Below, in pieces: positions 12,982 through 24,542 of a stretch of 64,000 nt of DNA. The translations under genes and the position numbers were made by a program. The stretch covers positions 164,001 to 228,000 of the forward strand of contig QVRM01006581.1 in NCBI GenBank assembly GCA_003439945.1, given 5' to 3'. The DNA comes from Dermanyssus gallinae (taxonomy: Eukaryota; Arthropoda; Arachnida; Mesostigmata; Dermanyssidae). Below the pieces are notes generated by a model that was not told the DNA's origin, searched no databases, and saw nothing but the letters and a program-made list of their open reading frames with translations. Numbering within the stretch: the stretch's first letter is position 1; each line of letters begins with the position of its first letter.

Positions 12982-13289
12982 ACAGTACAGATGACTACTA
13001 CTACTACTACCACTACTGGCTTACGCTAAATTCATTTGAAACCTAAAACTGTCAAATGCTAATGATAACGGCTCGCCCTTGAGATCGCCTTGCGCCGAAT
13101 CTTTGAAATATAACATATGACTCAGCCACACAGTGTAGACGACCAAGCAGCTTTAAGAGCTTGTCTTTAAGGTAATCATATTTATACGATTTGTGTGTGC
13201 CTTAAAACGAAAATATTGTCATTCTTCTGACTGACCAGACACACATCACGAGTATGATGTAATATATGTATGTAATGTATTATGTATGT

Positions 13290-13315
13290 ATATTATATAT
13301 ATATATTATATATAT

Positions 13316-13371
<56 letters not shown>

Positions 13372-13400
13372 CTATATAAAATATAATAATATATATATAT
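13290..13400. repeat. (TA)n microsatellite cluster
   Basis: A long TA array with interruptions, flanked by shorter TA/ATA runs. Confidence 0.95.
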
Positions 13401-13861
13401 AGTGCTACCACATATGGCCATGTTGTCAAATTGCCATGGTTGTTATGCGCTGCTGTCTGCAGCTGGTCGTCGCGGCTGGCTGGCCACTAACAACATTTAG
13501 CCACGGCGTCATACTTTTTTCCGCCTTTGACAGCGATGCTCGCCCCAAGGGGTCGTCACTTCGTCATCGCCGTCCACCGCCGCCTGTATCGTGTGCTGCT
13601 GCTGCTGCTGCGCGCTAACACGACGCGGCGGGTGTGAATATGCGGCGTGACTACATTAAGCAGCAATGAAAACATCATCATCCCGCTCATCCCAGCAGCG
13701 CCGTTTACCGCATAGACCACGATGGCGGATGGCGGAAACGTTTTGGGGAACGCGACGCGACGGTGGGTGACCAACCCGACCGAAGAGAGCTTCGTCTTCT
13801 CTTGGGGCGGAAGACGTTCAATGATGTCTCTACCTCGCTCGTCGTATGCTTGCTTGCGTGG

Positions 13862-13965
13862 CGACGTGGTCTAGAGGACGATGGTGCGCTCGGCAGTCGT
13901 GGTTGTCATCTACCGCCGAGGTGTCGCCGGTTCGATTCCCGATGCTGCTGATCCTGGAGGTTCTT
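13862..13965 (+). mobile_element. tRNA-like head with Pol III A and B boxes
   Basis: TGGTCTAGAGG at 13867-13877 fits the A-box consensus exactly, and GGTTCGATTCC at 13929-13939 fits the B-box consensus exactly, 62 bases apart. The T-stem pairs poorly, so this is more likely a tRNA-derived SINE head than a working tRNA gene. It lies about 50 bases upstream of a family-2 SINE copy in the same orientation. Confidence 0.5.
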
Positions 13966-14010
13966 TTAGCGATGCTCATTGAGAATTGATGATACAACAG
14001 CCTTATACGG

Positions 14011-14146
14011 TCGCGGGTCGCGATAGGTGCGCGGGTGCGAGCCCCACCGTGGCACCGATTTGTATTTATGGGGCATGTCCGTCTATGAAGCAATGTGAAA
14101 AACAGTTCCGTGGATGTTAAATCTTGGCTGAGGGTCAGCCCGAAAA
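14011..14146 (+). mobile_element. tRNA-derived SINE, family 2, copy b (head diverged)
   Basis: Contains GGTGCGCGGGTGCGAGCC (B box with one change), TTGTATTTATGGGGC and AAATCTTGGCTGAGGGTCAG, matching the other family-2 copies. The first 30 bases of the family head are not recognisable. Confidence 0.8.
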
Positions 14147-14823
14147 CGTTCGATATTATCTCAACATGTTTGGCCCTCGGTGCCTCATTGAGGATTTGCC
14201 TCACGGCGATTCCAAAGCCCTATAGGGATGGATGATGGCTTAAAGTTAAAAAAAACACCTCCTTGAAAATGTTTAAAAAAAAAAAATAAGTTATTTGCTT
14301 GCAATGACAGTCAGATGAGTCGGGAACTAACTAGCCGCCAGTTATCTATGGATGGAGCTTCTTCGTTCATTTCGGTCTCCTAGTTTTTTGGCGGGCTTAT
14401 GTCGGCCCGTGACCGCGGATGCGTGTGACCGGAATCAGAACGCCTACCTCATCTGAGACGGTGACCGTAGTGGTGATGGTTGGTGGGTGATCGTATTTGG
14501 GTGGTACAGCGATTGCAGGTCGAGTCAGAAACTAGAACACCCGATTCCTACTGCGTAGTTCCGAGAAGAGGTAACCATCATCAAGCCAGCTTGTGTTCAT
14601 TGATTCATTGACGAAACAATGAGTTTGTGCCGAGCAACTTTCGAACGGGGTCAAGTGTGTAAATCCGCCGCAAACTTGCTGGACCTTCGGACACTCGGAC
14701 AAAGTCTGCGGACGCATTATGAACTTTACTCAGTATAACTCATTTAGATATTTAGACTCGAACTGAACTCATTAACTCATGAACGCTCGGTCGTTGGCTT
14801 GTCTATCGTTTGTGTTTGCCTAC

Positions 14824-14952
14824 CTTAACGTTGAATTTATCCGAAGCCTGCTGTACATGAGTCGAAGCCGCCTCGCGAAATCGGTTCCACCTCATGCCCG
14901 GCTCCGTGCCGGACGGCGGCTGTTGGGGCTGCGACTGTTGTGACTGATCCAT
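14824..14952 (-). CDS. Possible first coding exon of an unidentified gene
   Basis: On the minus strand an ATG at 14952 with a favourable context (A at -3, G at +4) opens 43 codons that end in phase 0 at a good donor (AAG/GTAGGC). The peptide is Gln/Pro-rich at first (MDQSQQSQPQQPPSG), then has an amphipathic segment containing MRWNRFREAASTHVQQASDK. I do not recognise the family. The frame stays open for about 50 codons upstream without another good ATG, so the real start is uncertain. Upstream on this strand lies a GC-rich, repeat-laden region that could be its promoter and 5'UTR. Downstream exons were not found apart from the candidate at 11835-11998. Confidence 0.35.
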
Positions 14953-16120
14953 CGTCGATCGAAAAAGATACCAAGGTCGATGATCGGAGCTTTGCCGAGG
15001 TTGCTCCTGGGAGGGGTCTTGTTTGACGTTTTCCTTCTTGTTCCTTAGTTCCGATGGTTCCAACGACTGGTTGCAACACTTCCACGGCCTTGTTAGTTAG
15101 TTACTCTTGCTGATGCTGGTGCAGGTGGTGCTATTGCTGATGCAGGTGGTGTTACAGGTTGAACTGATTGATGTCGTTCTTCCTCTTGTTGTTGTTCACG
15201 TTGCTTGTGTGCGTGCCTAGTTAGCGTCACAACGCCGCTGTTGCTGTTAACCGAACGACGAACGTATTGACTGACGTCCAAACGTTAAGTCTTCGTCTGC
15301 TTCCACACTACGGCTGCTGCACTAGTAGCAACAACAACAACAACTTTACAACAACAAAAACAGCAACAACAACGTCACAACAATAACAACAACACGAATA
15401 GCAACAACAACAACAACTTTACAACAATAACAACAACTTGACAGCTACTACAACCAGTCACTGCAATGATGTTGTTGTTGTTGCTGTTGTTGATGTTCTT
15501 CTCGCTGCTGCTGCTGCTTTCCTGTTGTTCTTTTCTGGCGGGTATGTTCGAGACAAACGTCGTCCAAACGTCCAATCCAAATCAAGTCGAAGGCGTCCTC
15601 ACGATTCGGTGATTGGACACATTTGTTCACGTCCACACAACGTCCCGAACTGTGACGACGCACGGATAGACGCTCCGAGCGAGCGTGCGTGCGGTAGTGG
15701 TGGAGTTAGCGTTGTCGACTACGTCGCTACAGACCACCACTGCTACCACCACACCACTACTAATATTACTACGACGACGACGACTACGACAGCGACGGTG
15801 GTTAACCACAAACTACACACGATACGAGACGGTTCGACAACACGATTCACGACAATAGACAAGACACTTTTTTCTCGGACGACGACGACGACGACAACGA
15901 CAACGACGATGACGACGACGATCTAGCGGTGGCCGCGCTACCACCGTCGTTACCAACACTATCGTCATCATCATCATCACCATGGCCAGCATCTTTTTGG
16001 CAATTTTCTCTCTCTCACTTACGCGCGGCGCTTTCCCTATTTCTATATTTTCTCTCACCGTTGCCTTCTCTCTTCTTCTCTTGCAGATCGAGCTCTCCCC
16101 CCCTCTCTCTCTCTCTACTA

Positions 16121-16148
16121 TATATATATATATGTATATATATGTATA

Positions 16149-16186
<38 letters not shown>

Positions 16187-16190
16187 TATG

Positions 16191-16239
<49 letters not shown>
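16121..16239. repeat. (TA)n / (TATG)n array preceded by (CT)n
   Basis: A compound array of TA units with interspersed TGTA/TACA, following a CTCTCTCT tract at about 16098-16118. Confidence 0.95.
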
Positions 16240-16243
<4 letters not shown>

Positions 16244-16662
16244 TTGTTTTCTTGTGCGTGAGTTGCCTGTCAGCCACTGAGCCACCGGCGCTTTTTCAGT
16301 CCCCCGCCGCGGCGTTTCGTTCATTCGCTGTCTGCGTCGGTGGCGGCGTCGGTGGCGGCAGCGGTCGGGGCGGCGTCAACGGAGTTGTCCGCTGACAGCG
16401 CCAGCCCGAGGGGCGTCCGGGGCGAGGGCTGCTGGCACGTCGGCGGTCAACTACCATCCAATCTTTACGTATATCTATCTATCTATCTATCGATCGATCT
16501 ATCTAGATAGCTACTTTTACTGTTACTCTTTCTCACGTGGCACTCACGCTTTCTTTCTCACTTAGCGGCGCTCTGTTCTCTTACTTGAGCACGGTTACAC
16601 TATTTTGCTAGCACTAGGCCACTTGGCTTGCCTTCTCTATCTCTCTGTGCGCCTCTCTCGCC

Positions 16663-16773
<111 letters not shown>

Positions 16774-17410
16774 CGGACCGTCTTCCCTGACAACAGATTT
16801 ATTTAGGTTCAATAACTCTTCATCGAGCTTGTAATTTCTATTATTACATAGATTTAACAATTTTAACTATTCGGGTAATTTTGCAGAAAAGGCTATCGCC
16901 CGTGTCTGCCCGCTCCTGTGAGTGTGTCAACATTCTGCATATTGCATAACAGTGCTAAGTAGAATTTATTATATTATATATATGCTTTTTTGTATATATA
17001 TATGTTTATGTAAATATATCGTTCAGCTTCGGCGTCGCGCGCCTTACCGCCGTGCGCTGCAAGTGTCACGCGTCAACGTTGCGTTTCGTGCGTTCGATCA
17101 AACCACCGTCACCACCAGCGTCACCACCGTCACCACCACCATCATCACCGTCATCGCGTCATCGTGTCATCGTGCATATGCTTCTTAGTAGTAGAAGAAG
17201 AAGTATAATCACGATAGTGAGTCACAACATACGTCGGTCCGTCGTAGGGCGAGTGAGAGAGATAGAAATAGAGGGAAAAAAACACGTCGCTATCCGTCGT
17301 TGTCACGCTAAATACGGCGACAGGAGGGAGCTAGGCAGCGAGCTAACCAGGCGGGGCTGGCTGACTGGATGCTGCGGAAGCTGCACACAGACGAGCTACC
17401 GTGACGACGC

Positions 17411-17812
17411 TGTCATTCCTAATTGTCTTTGTTGTTGTTGTTGTTGTTGTTGTTGTTGCTGTCATTCCTAATTGTCTTTGTTGTTGTTGTCTTTGTTGTT
17501 GGTGTTGTTTGTGTCGTCGTTGTTGTTGTTGTTGTTGTTGTTGTTGCTGATGCTGCTGTTGTTGTTGGTGTTGTCGTTGGTTTTGTTGCTGTTGTTGTTG
17601 GTGTTGTTTGTGTCGTCGTTGTTGTTGTTGCTGATGCTGCTGTTGTTGTTGGTGTTGTCGTTGGTTTTGTTGCTGTTGTTGTTGTTGTTGTTGCTGTCAT
17701 TCTGAATTGTCTTTGTCTTTGTTGTCGTCGTCGTCGTCGTCATCATCGTTGTTGTTGTTGTTGTTGTTGTTGCTGTTGTTGTTGTTGTTGTTGTTGTTGT
17801 TGCTGTTTGGAC
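17411..17812. repeat. (TTG)n array with higher-order duplication
   Basis: Within the TTG array a mixed unit recurs: GTTTGTGTCGTCG, TTG run, CTGATGCTGCTG, TTG run, GTCGTTGGTTTTG. It starts near 17508 and again near 17604, the first copy being longer by some TTG units. A second interspersed word, TGTCATTC(C/T)(T/G)AATTGTC, occurs at about 17411, 17459 and 17695. Confidence 0.85.
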
Positions 17813-18611
17813 TCAATGTATGCCGAACGAGTAAAGTAGCTCAATGGCTGTCTATATGATTGTTCGACTGTCCGTCCGTCCGTATGTCTGTCTGTGTGTC
17901 TGTTGGGTGGTGTGTGGATGCGTAGCTTGGCCGGATGGCTGCTGAGTAGGCCAGTCTCTGGTGGCTGGGTCGCCGCTTGACGTTGGACGTTACGTGGATG
18001 TGTGGGTGGGTGGGTCGGTGGTTGGCTGGGTGTTAGTGTTTGCTTACCGAGCTGCCTGACAGCATGTCTACGGGGGACACAACGTCTAACGGCAACAGGA
18101 GCCCATGTTACCGATATATATATATATATATATATCTACCTATCTCTCGTTCTCTCTCTCTCTCTGTGGCTGTGTTTCTTGTTCTTCTTTCTCAATTTGG
18201 CTCACGTCTTTCACTAACGCCCTTTCTAACGTTTGACGTACTTCCTCTTTCTTCCGCAGCTGATCATCCTGCTTGCCGGTCGCCGTCCGCTTGCAGCCCA
18301 CCCATCCACCCACCCACCTGCCAGACTGTTGACCACTTGTTGTTGTTAGTGCTGTTGCTGTTGTTGTTGTTGTTGTTGTTGCTGTCGTTCTTGTTGCTGT
18401 CATCGTTGTTGTTGCCGTTGTTGTTGTTAGTTGACTGTAGTTTATCTGTAAGCCAACCCTCTTCTTTAGTTCCACATCAACAACGAATACGTCGACGACG
18501 ATGATGGTGACGGTGTGACGCTCTCCACTCGCCGCCCAGAGAGAGAGAGAGTGACATGAGAATGAGAGAATAATGAGCGAAACAGTGCTCCAAATTGCTA
18601 ACATACCAAAA

Positions 18612-18612
<1 letters not shown>

Positions 18613-18663
<51 letters not shown>
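18613..18663. repeat. (TA)n microsatellite
   Basis: About 25 uninterrupted TA units. Confidence 0.95.
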
Positions 18664-18666
<3 letters not shown>

Positions 18667-20779
18667 AAATGTGAACGGACCAAACGATATACGAGGAGAG
18701 AGAATAAGTAAGAAAGGAATAGTCAGGGAGAATATAAAGAGAGAAGCAGCGTGGGGAAACTAGCAAAAGCGAAACGTGGAGAAACCCTGCAGTCTAATCC
18801 GAGATCGGGAAAGCGATCGAGCACACGTAATAGTGGCATGGTGATAGAAATAACGGCAGACGATTGAGGTCACCGTGACACCGTCGATACCTGATGAACA
18901 AACGAACGCTCATTGAAGAGCGAGGGACGCACGCTGTCGCTAATTACTACTGGAATCGATTCTTGTTTTTGCTGTGTTGCTTGTTATGATTGTTGTGGTT
19001 ATTGCTATAGTAAGTAGTTCTGTTGTGGTTGTTTATGTAGTTATTGCTGTTGACGGTGCGGATTTTGATACTACTGCTGCGGCTGCTATTTTTGTTGTTG
19101 TTGTTGTTGTTGTTGTTGTTGCTGCATTATCATTCTCCTTCTGGTCTTCCTCTTGACTCGTAATGCTGTTTTCATCGTTCGTATCAGTAGTACACCTTTT
19201 CTTTATTTTCGATTCTTTTCAATTTGATCCTTGACCGCGAACATCAATCAGAACGATCATCACCGTCAAAGCCACCATCATGACCACGACGACGAACACA
19301 TCAGCAGCAGCAGTAACACCAACCACAACAACAACAGCAACAACCACAGCAACACCAACGACAACCACAGCAACAACAACAGCAACAGCAACAACAAAAA
19401 CTCCGGTTGTGGCAAAAAGCAGCAACAGCAGATGCCTGCAGCAGCTGTTCACTGTCTCTGCAGTCACTAGTCGGCAACAGGCCGGGGGTCGCAGCCATTT
19501 GGCTCTCACCTCTGTATCGACCCCCCATGACAGCAATAGCAACAACGACAACAACAACAACAACAACAGCAACAACAACGACAACAACAGCAACAACAAC
19601 AACAACAGCGACAGCGGCAACAGCAACAGCAGCAACAGCAACAACAACAACAACGACGACGAGGACGGCTGTGTTTTGAGTCATTCGGTTAGTCAGAGGG
19701 GGGTGTCTGTTTTGTCTGTCCCCGTCCATAAGTCAGTCCATGGATGCATCTGTGGTGCATCGGCGTGTCGTCATCATCACCTCATCAGGGCCAGAGAGAG
19801 AAAGAGAGAGAGAGAGGACGAGGAAGAGCTAGATAGAGAGATAGAGAAAGAGAGATAAAGACGGCCCAGTAGTGGGCCAACAGGGTCGACAGTCGTTGTT
19901 CACAAACGGGTTGAATCGCTGCTCGTCATCTCCTGTCTGTCTGTCCGCCTGCCTGCCTGCCTGCATGGTATATCCTGTCTAGTTGCCTACTTTGTGGACA
20001 CGCTGCCTGACCCCCGGGCCCCTCCAGCCCCCTTCCCCCTGGACCCCCGGACCCCCCATTAGCAGTTGTCTGTTGGTTGGTTGGTTGGTTGGTCGGAGAG
20101 AAAACAGAGAAAGAAGGAACGACGACGAATGCATCACGACAGCCCAAGTCGGTTCGTTGTTGAGTTTTCGCTTTTGTTCGCCGGCTCGCTGCGGCGGTCA
20201 AAGCAACGCGGGAACGCGGACCGACAGTCGTGGTAGTCAATGGTCGCTGGAGCTAACGGTGTTGTTTTCGTTGTTGTTGTTGTTGTTGCTATTTGTTGTT
20301 GTTGTTGCTGTTTGTTGTTGTTGTTGTTGTTGCTGCTGTCGCAGCTGTTGTTGTTATTGGTGGTGGTGGTGGTGTTGCTGCTGTTATTGCGGTTTGTTGT
20401 TGTTGTTTTGTTGTTGCTGCTGTTGTTGCGGTTTGTTGTTGTTGCTTTGTTGTTGCTGCTGTTGTCACGGTTTGCTGTTGTTGTTATTTTGTTGCTGCTG
20501 TTTTTTGCTTTTGTGGTTGCTGCTGCTGCTGTTGTTATCGCTGTTGCTATGATTGTGGTTATTGTTGTTGTTGTTCTTTCCGTTGTTGTCAGTTTCACTG
20601 GTGTTATGGTTTTTATCGTCATTATTCAAACGGTCGAAATCGTTACTCTGCCAATTCCAACCTTGTGGTTGTTGTGCACAAACGATTGTATGGCCGGCCT
20701 GCTGTCGTGTGGTCACACTGGCGTCGTACTGTGTAGACGGCATAGTGCGTAATTGTACTGTTGCTTGTATGTACTGTCT

Positions 20780-21716
20780 AGAGGGTGGAACGCTTCGTCA
20801 CAACATTTCGCATAATGCGAACGATGTGAACGTATACACCAACGACAGCAATAATAACACAATCAGTATGGTAATAATCATCGCATTAATTGTTATATAA
20901 AGGACAGGCAGATGAACGTATGTAATTTGCGCAAACTCTCGTCACACTGTAATTTGCACAAACTCCTTCACACTGTTCCGATCGTTTTATCCCGCATTGT
21001 CGGCATGCCGACGTCTGGAACAACGAAAAACAACCCCCTTCTCTCTCTCTCTCCATTTCTCCCCTAGGAACACCCGTCTCAGCCTGCGTTTTTTAACTCT
21101 CGGTTCTTTCAGCAAAGAACTACAATGCCCCAGCGACGACAACAACGCAGCCCCGCGCTGACAGCCGGCGAGCTGGGAAGAGTAACAGATGCCCAATTAT
21201 TGTTCCATATACCCCCATTCTCATTTTCGTCTACTGTTAGTGTAGACCGGTTGTTTAGGTTCCGTCCGTCTGCCCGTTCTTTCGTTTGTTTATTGTTTGT
21301 GTTGGGTTGATCATGGTAGCACTGGTATTATGGGTACCGGTATGTGGCTATCACTGGGTGCTCGCGACGTCCCCCGATGCAGGTGGATGGTAGCGTGTGA
21401 GGTTTGAAATAACAGTGACCAGACTGCGCTTTTCCCGTCCGGCTGCAGCTGTCAAGCGACAGAGGAGCGCTACTAAACAATGGAAAACGAAAGCCAATCA
21501 ATCAGGCAGGAAATCAGCGGTTACAACACGCGTTTGCTATTTATCTGTTATTTCTCTGGTTTATCGGTTTGATAGTCCAATTCTTTGATGAAGATTGTGT
21601 GTAACATCATTTTACTGAGGCAAACGCAACCGCATCACTGTTGGCCAACTTATTAGTTGCTTATTTAAATTGTTTGTTTTGTCTTAAGTATAGTCTGAGG
21701 GGATGAGTCCGTCATT
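20780..21716. other. No gene seen
   Basis: The trinucleotide tracts end before this stretch and ordinary sequence resumes. Open frames near 20987-21196 (minus) and 21397-21588 (plus) carry no recognised motif. Confidence 0.4.
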
Positions 21717-21749
<33 letters not shown>

Positions 21750-21754
21750 TGACG

Positions 21755-22558
21755 TTTTCGATGCTTCGGAGAACACTAAGGTCGGCGCAACGGACACTAG
21801 AAATTAGGGTTAGCCGGGCGTACCGGACGGTCTCGACGGAAGCCCCTTTGGTCCTGTCTAAAATGATGCCATGGGATAGCAAGATTCTATCTTTTTAACG
21901 CTCTGACAACTACACTTTAGACGTGTGTATAGGGCTAAGTTGCGTGCGACACAATATCGTCTAAATGAATCTATCGTCATCGCGTTCTCGTACTGGACTT
22001 TATATAGACTTTTTCCAGCAGAGGTATGTAGCAGCAGCAGGACAATGACAACCACGTCCAACAAATACAACTAGCAAGACCGGGGCGTAAACTTGCGATT
22101 GTTTTGCTAACCATGGGTGCCATGACAACGCCCCGTTTCGAACGGTGCGTTCGCCGCCTAAGCGACCGCCGCTACAGATATTTCTGGAGAAATTTCGCCA
22201 GAATCAGGAGTGCTGGAACCGCGGTCTGGAAGAAGGAATGAGTGCAGGTTACACCCGGGGTGATCAAAGGGAGCTTGGCTAAAAGCCTGATATCGGACCT
22301 CAAGGCTTGGTATGGCTGTCGACATGGGGAGCTAACCCACTATACGGCTCAGGTTCTGACCGGTCACGGGCAGTTCCAGAGCTACATGGTTAAGATAAGG
22401 AAGACCACCAGTGACACTTGTGTGCTATGCAAATCTGGGAAGGGGGACGGCGTGGAACACATGGAAACATTGTCCTACACTGCGAGTCTCTTTGGCAGGC
22501 AAGGTGCCCGAGCTCCACGGCAGTGAGAAGCCGCCCCACTAAGGAGGTCGTTAGCAAT
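21755..22558 (+). pseudogene. R1-type LINE ORF2 3' fragment, split by a SINE
   Basis: The first part (21760-21891) encodes RRTLRSAQRTLEIRVSRAYR and STEAPLVLSKMMPWD, matching the RT thumb region of the copy at 31758-32903. A minus-strand SINE interrupts it at 21892-22174. It then resumes with ELTHYTAQVLTGHGQFQSYM and a CxxC...VEHxxxHC zinc-knuckle with frameshifts. Its right edge is cut by an LTR fragment at 22561. R1-clade elements are non-LTR retrotransposons; this copy is dead. Confidence 0.75.
21892..22174 (-). mobile_element. tRNA-derived SINE, family 3, copy a
   Basis: Read on the minus strand it begins TAGCGGCGGTCGCTTAGGCG (A-box region), has GTTCGAAACGGGGCGTTG, continues through TTGTATTTGTTGGACGTGG and TGTCATTGTCCTGCTGC, and ends GTTGTCAGAGCGTTAAAAA. 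It aligns over its full length with the copies at 46968-47237 and 53413-53677, and it interrupts an R1-type LINE fragment. Confidence 0.85.
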
Positions 22559-22560
22559 AT

Positions 22561-23037
22561 CGTGACGAAGTCCACCCACTGTGTACGCATCATAGCGCAA
22601 TTCAAATAAGTTCTAACCGACCACGTCCAACGGCTACAGCGCCCGCGCCAGAATCTCAACGTACACAACGTTCACCGAATGATACATGCCTCAACCGAAC
22701 AAGATATGTCTCAACCAGCCGGCCGAGAACAGCTACAGCCTTTCGCGCCGAAACTCCAACGTCCTCCGCCGTCCAAACGATCATCGGCCGACTTCGGGAG
22801 AGGGTCGACCTATGATCGACAGTCCAAGTCAAACAGTCACTTAACCTGTATTCCTACACGAAACAAACACAAACTGCTGTACATTTCGACCGATTTGAGA
22901 GCGGGTTCTGACACCCTTTGGGGTGTCAGCACGCCGCGGTGCCTCGTGAACCAATAAATAGACCGAGCAGCATGGCTTAAACCATCCGTTGCTCGGCTGT
23001 GCTTTGCATTAGACCCAATGCTACGTGTCGTCATTGA
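22561..23037 (+). mobile_element. Truncated LTR (copy b of the inverted-end LTR family)
   Basis: Aligns almost base for base with 43561-44036, the first two thirds of the full LTR, including the AATAAATAG signal and the block GACACCCTTTGGGGTGTCAG. The last 220 bases of the LTR are missing. It abuts an R1 LINE fragment on its left. Confidence 0.88.
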
Positions 23038-23309
23038 TCATCATGATAACCTCGATATCCTCCTATCTGGATGTAAATATGCAGAAGGGTAAACGACGGC
23101 ATAGCTGAATTAACGAAAAGTGGCAGGGACTTTTCTCTCATGGCCTCGAAAACATGCTAAATATTATAGAGCCTAGGAGGATAGAGAGGAATCCGGGTTT
23201 AGTAGGTTCGTAAGCCCCACACTAGTCACACAGGCTACTAGTGGCGCATGTGCATTCTGCATTCACAAAACCTTCAAGAAAAATACCTATTAACCTATTT
23301 TTTTGCAAT

Positions 23310-23515
23310 AACGTTAAAGTCTTATAGTTTTCCAGTCGGATCTAATTAAACAAGATATACGGAATCTAAAGGTACATACATGCACATATATATACGTGTG
23401 CACGGCCTGCTCAGGACTTGAACCAGCTTTAAGCTCCAGACATGGGCTGGTCCACCTAGCCAGGGTTCCTCTCAGCGAGGCGGCATTCCCCTTCTGCACT
23501 TCCTTTAAAATGAGG
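23310..23515 (-). pseudogene. LINE RT-thumb fragment
   Basis: The minus strand encodes LRGTLARWTSPCLELKAG, which matches WEKTLARWTSPSLDLEP at the C-terminal end of the fragment at 34350-34953. Nothing else of the element is recognisable here. Confidence 0.45.
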
Positions 23516-23548
23516 GGAGACTAGCTCTGCTCCTAATCTCAACCTGGC

Positions 23549-23624
23549 GATCTCAACCGTGTAGATTCGTCATCCAGAAGGGTACGATCTCAACCGTGTA
23601 GACTCGTCGTCCAGAAGGGTACGG
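23549..23624. repeat. Two tandem copies of a 37-bp unit
   Basis: CGATCTCAACCGTGTAGA plus a following 19 bases ending AGAAGGGTA occur twice in a row with two substitutions. Confidence 0.85.
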
Positions 23625-24452
23625 AGTGGTTTCCCAAACCCGTAGGTCCCATAAGTGCCGGAATGGTACTTGGACTAAGATAAGGAGGACACTGGACATC
23701 GTCCAACGCCATGTTTTATTGTGTTAAGTTCGGTGCAGAGCTCTGCGCGACCCCTCTAGTGATAGGAATAACTTGCTTTGATAGGCGACTGTACATTGTG
23801 ACGGGTAGGTTAATAAATTCCTTCAAACATTTGGCGATCCATAGAGACGTGCTAAAGCGTCCCTCATGAGAAGGAGCTATAGTGTTTGTGATGCCAAGTA
23901 GGATTGCCAGGCAGTGTGATTTAATTTCTGAGCGAGTACCTCTGAGTTTCGGTTATCGCTTAAATACTTTAAATTGCGTCATCTGCTGAGTGTTTAAAGC
24001 TAAAGTTGTGTTGGTTCGAGTTCGAGATCGCATTTCGTACTACAGTTCCTTCATCAGCCGTCTATGGATAAAATGCTTGACCGCGTTGAAGAGACTAGGC
24101 AGTATTTAGAAGGATTGCGTTTTCAGAAGTCAGACTTATGTGGGCATCCTTCCAGAAATTGGAAAAAACGTCCGATTTCTGGTAGGATGCCATTTTTCTT
24201 TATTAAAATTTTCATAAGAATCAAAATGTTCATAAGAACAGGATTATATGGATGATTCTAAGTTTGCTGGATTTTAACCGACTGCTCTTACCATCCGTGC
24301 CTGTTGACTTGCTTAGTGACCCCGCTCACTTTACCTATTTCCATAAGGGGTAGTCTAGTTTCTCTCCTTCGAGCCCTGGTTCCAAGGGCTGTGGCAGCTT
24401 CTGTGTGACTTTGTCACACAGCAGTTGCCAACACTCCGTCCTTATGTCTTGG

Positions 24453-24542
24453 CTATTTCACCAGTACTTGGGGGTGCCTCAATTATTCCACCAGCACTTG
24501 AAGGCGACTCAACTATTTCGCCAGTACTTAGGGGCCCACTGA
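24453..24542 (+). repeat. Three tandem 30-bp units encoding a 10-residue repeat
   Basis: Units at 24453, 24483 and 24513 are in frame and translate to LFHQYLGVPQ, LFHQHLKATQ and LFRQYLGAH followed by a stop. Most differences between units are single substitutions. Whether it is expressed is unknown, as the flanking frame is short. Confidence 0.7.

Noticed and set aside
23640..23880. Possible LTR end and primer-binding site (TTTGGCGATCC after AATAAATTCC)
   Set aside because: No matching second LTR, no TG start that could be paired with it and no gag or pol downstream in the same orientation.
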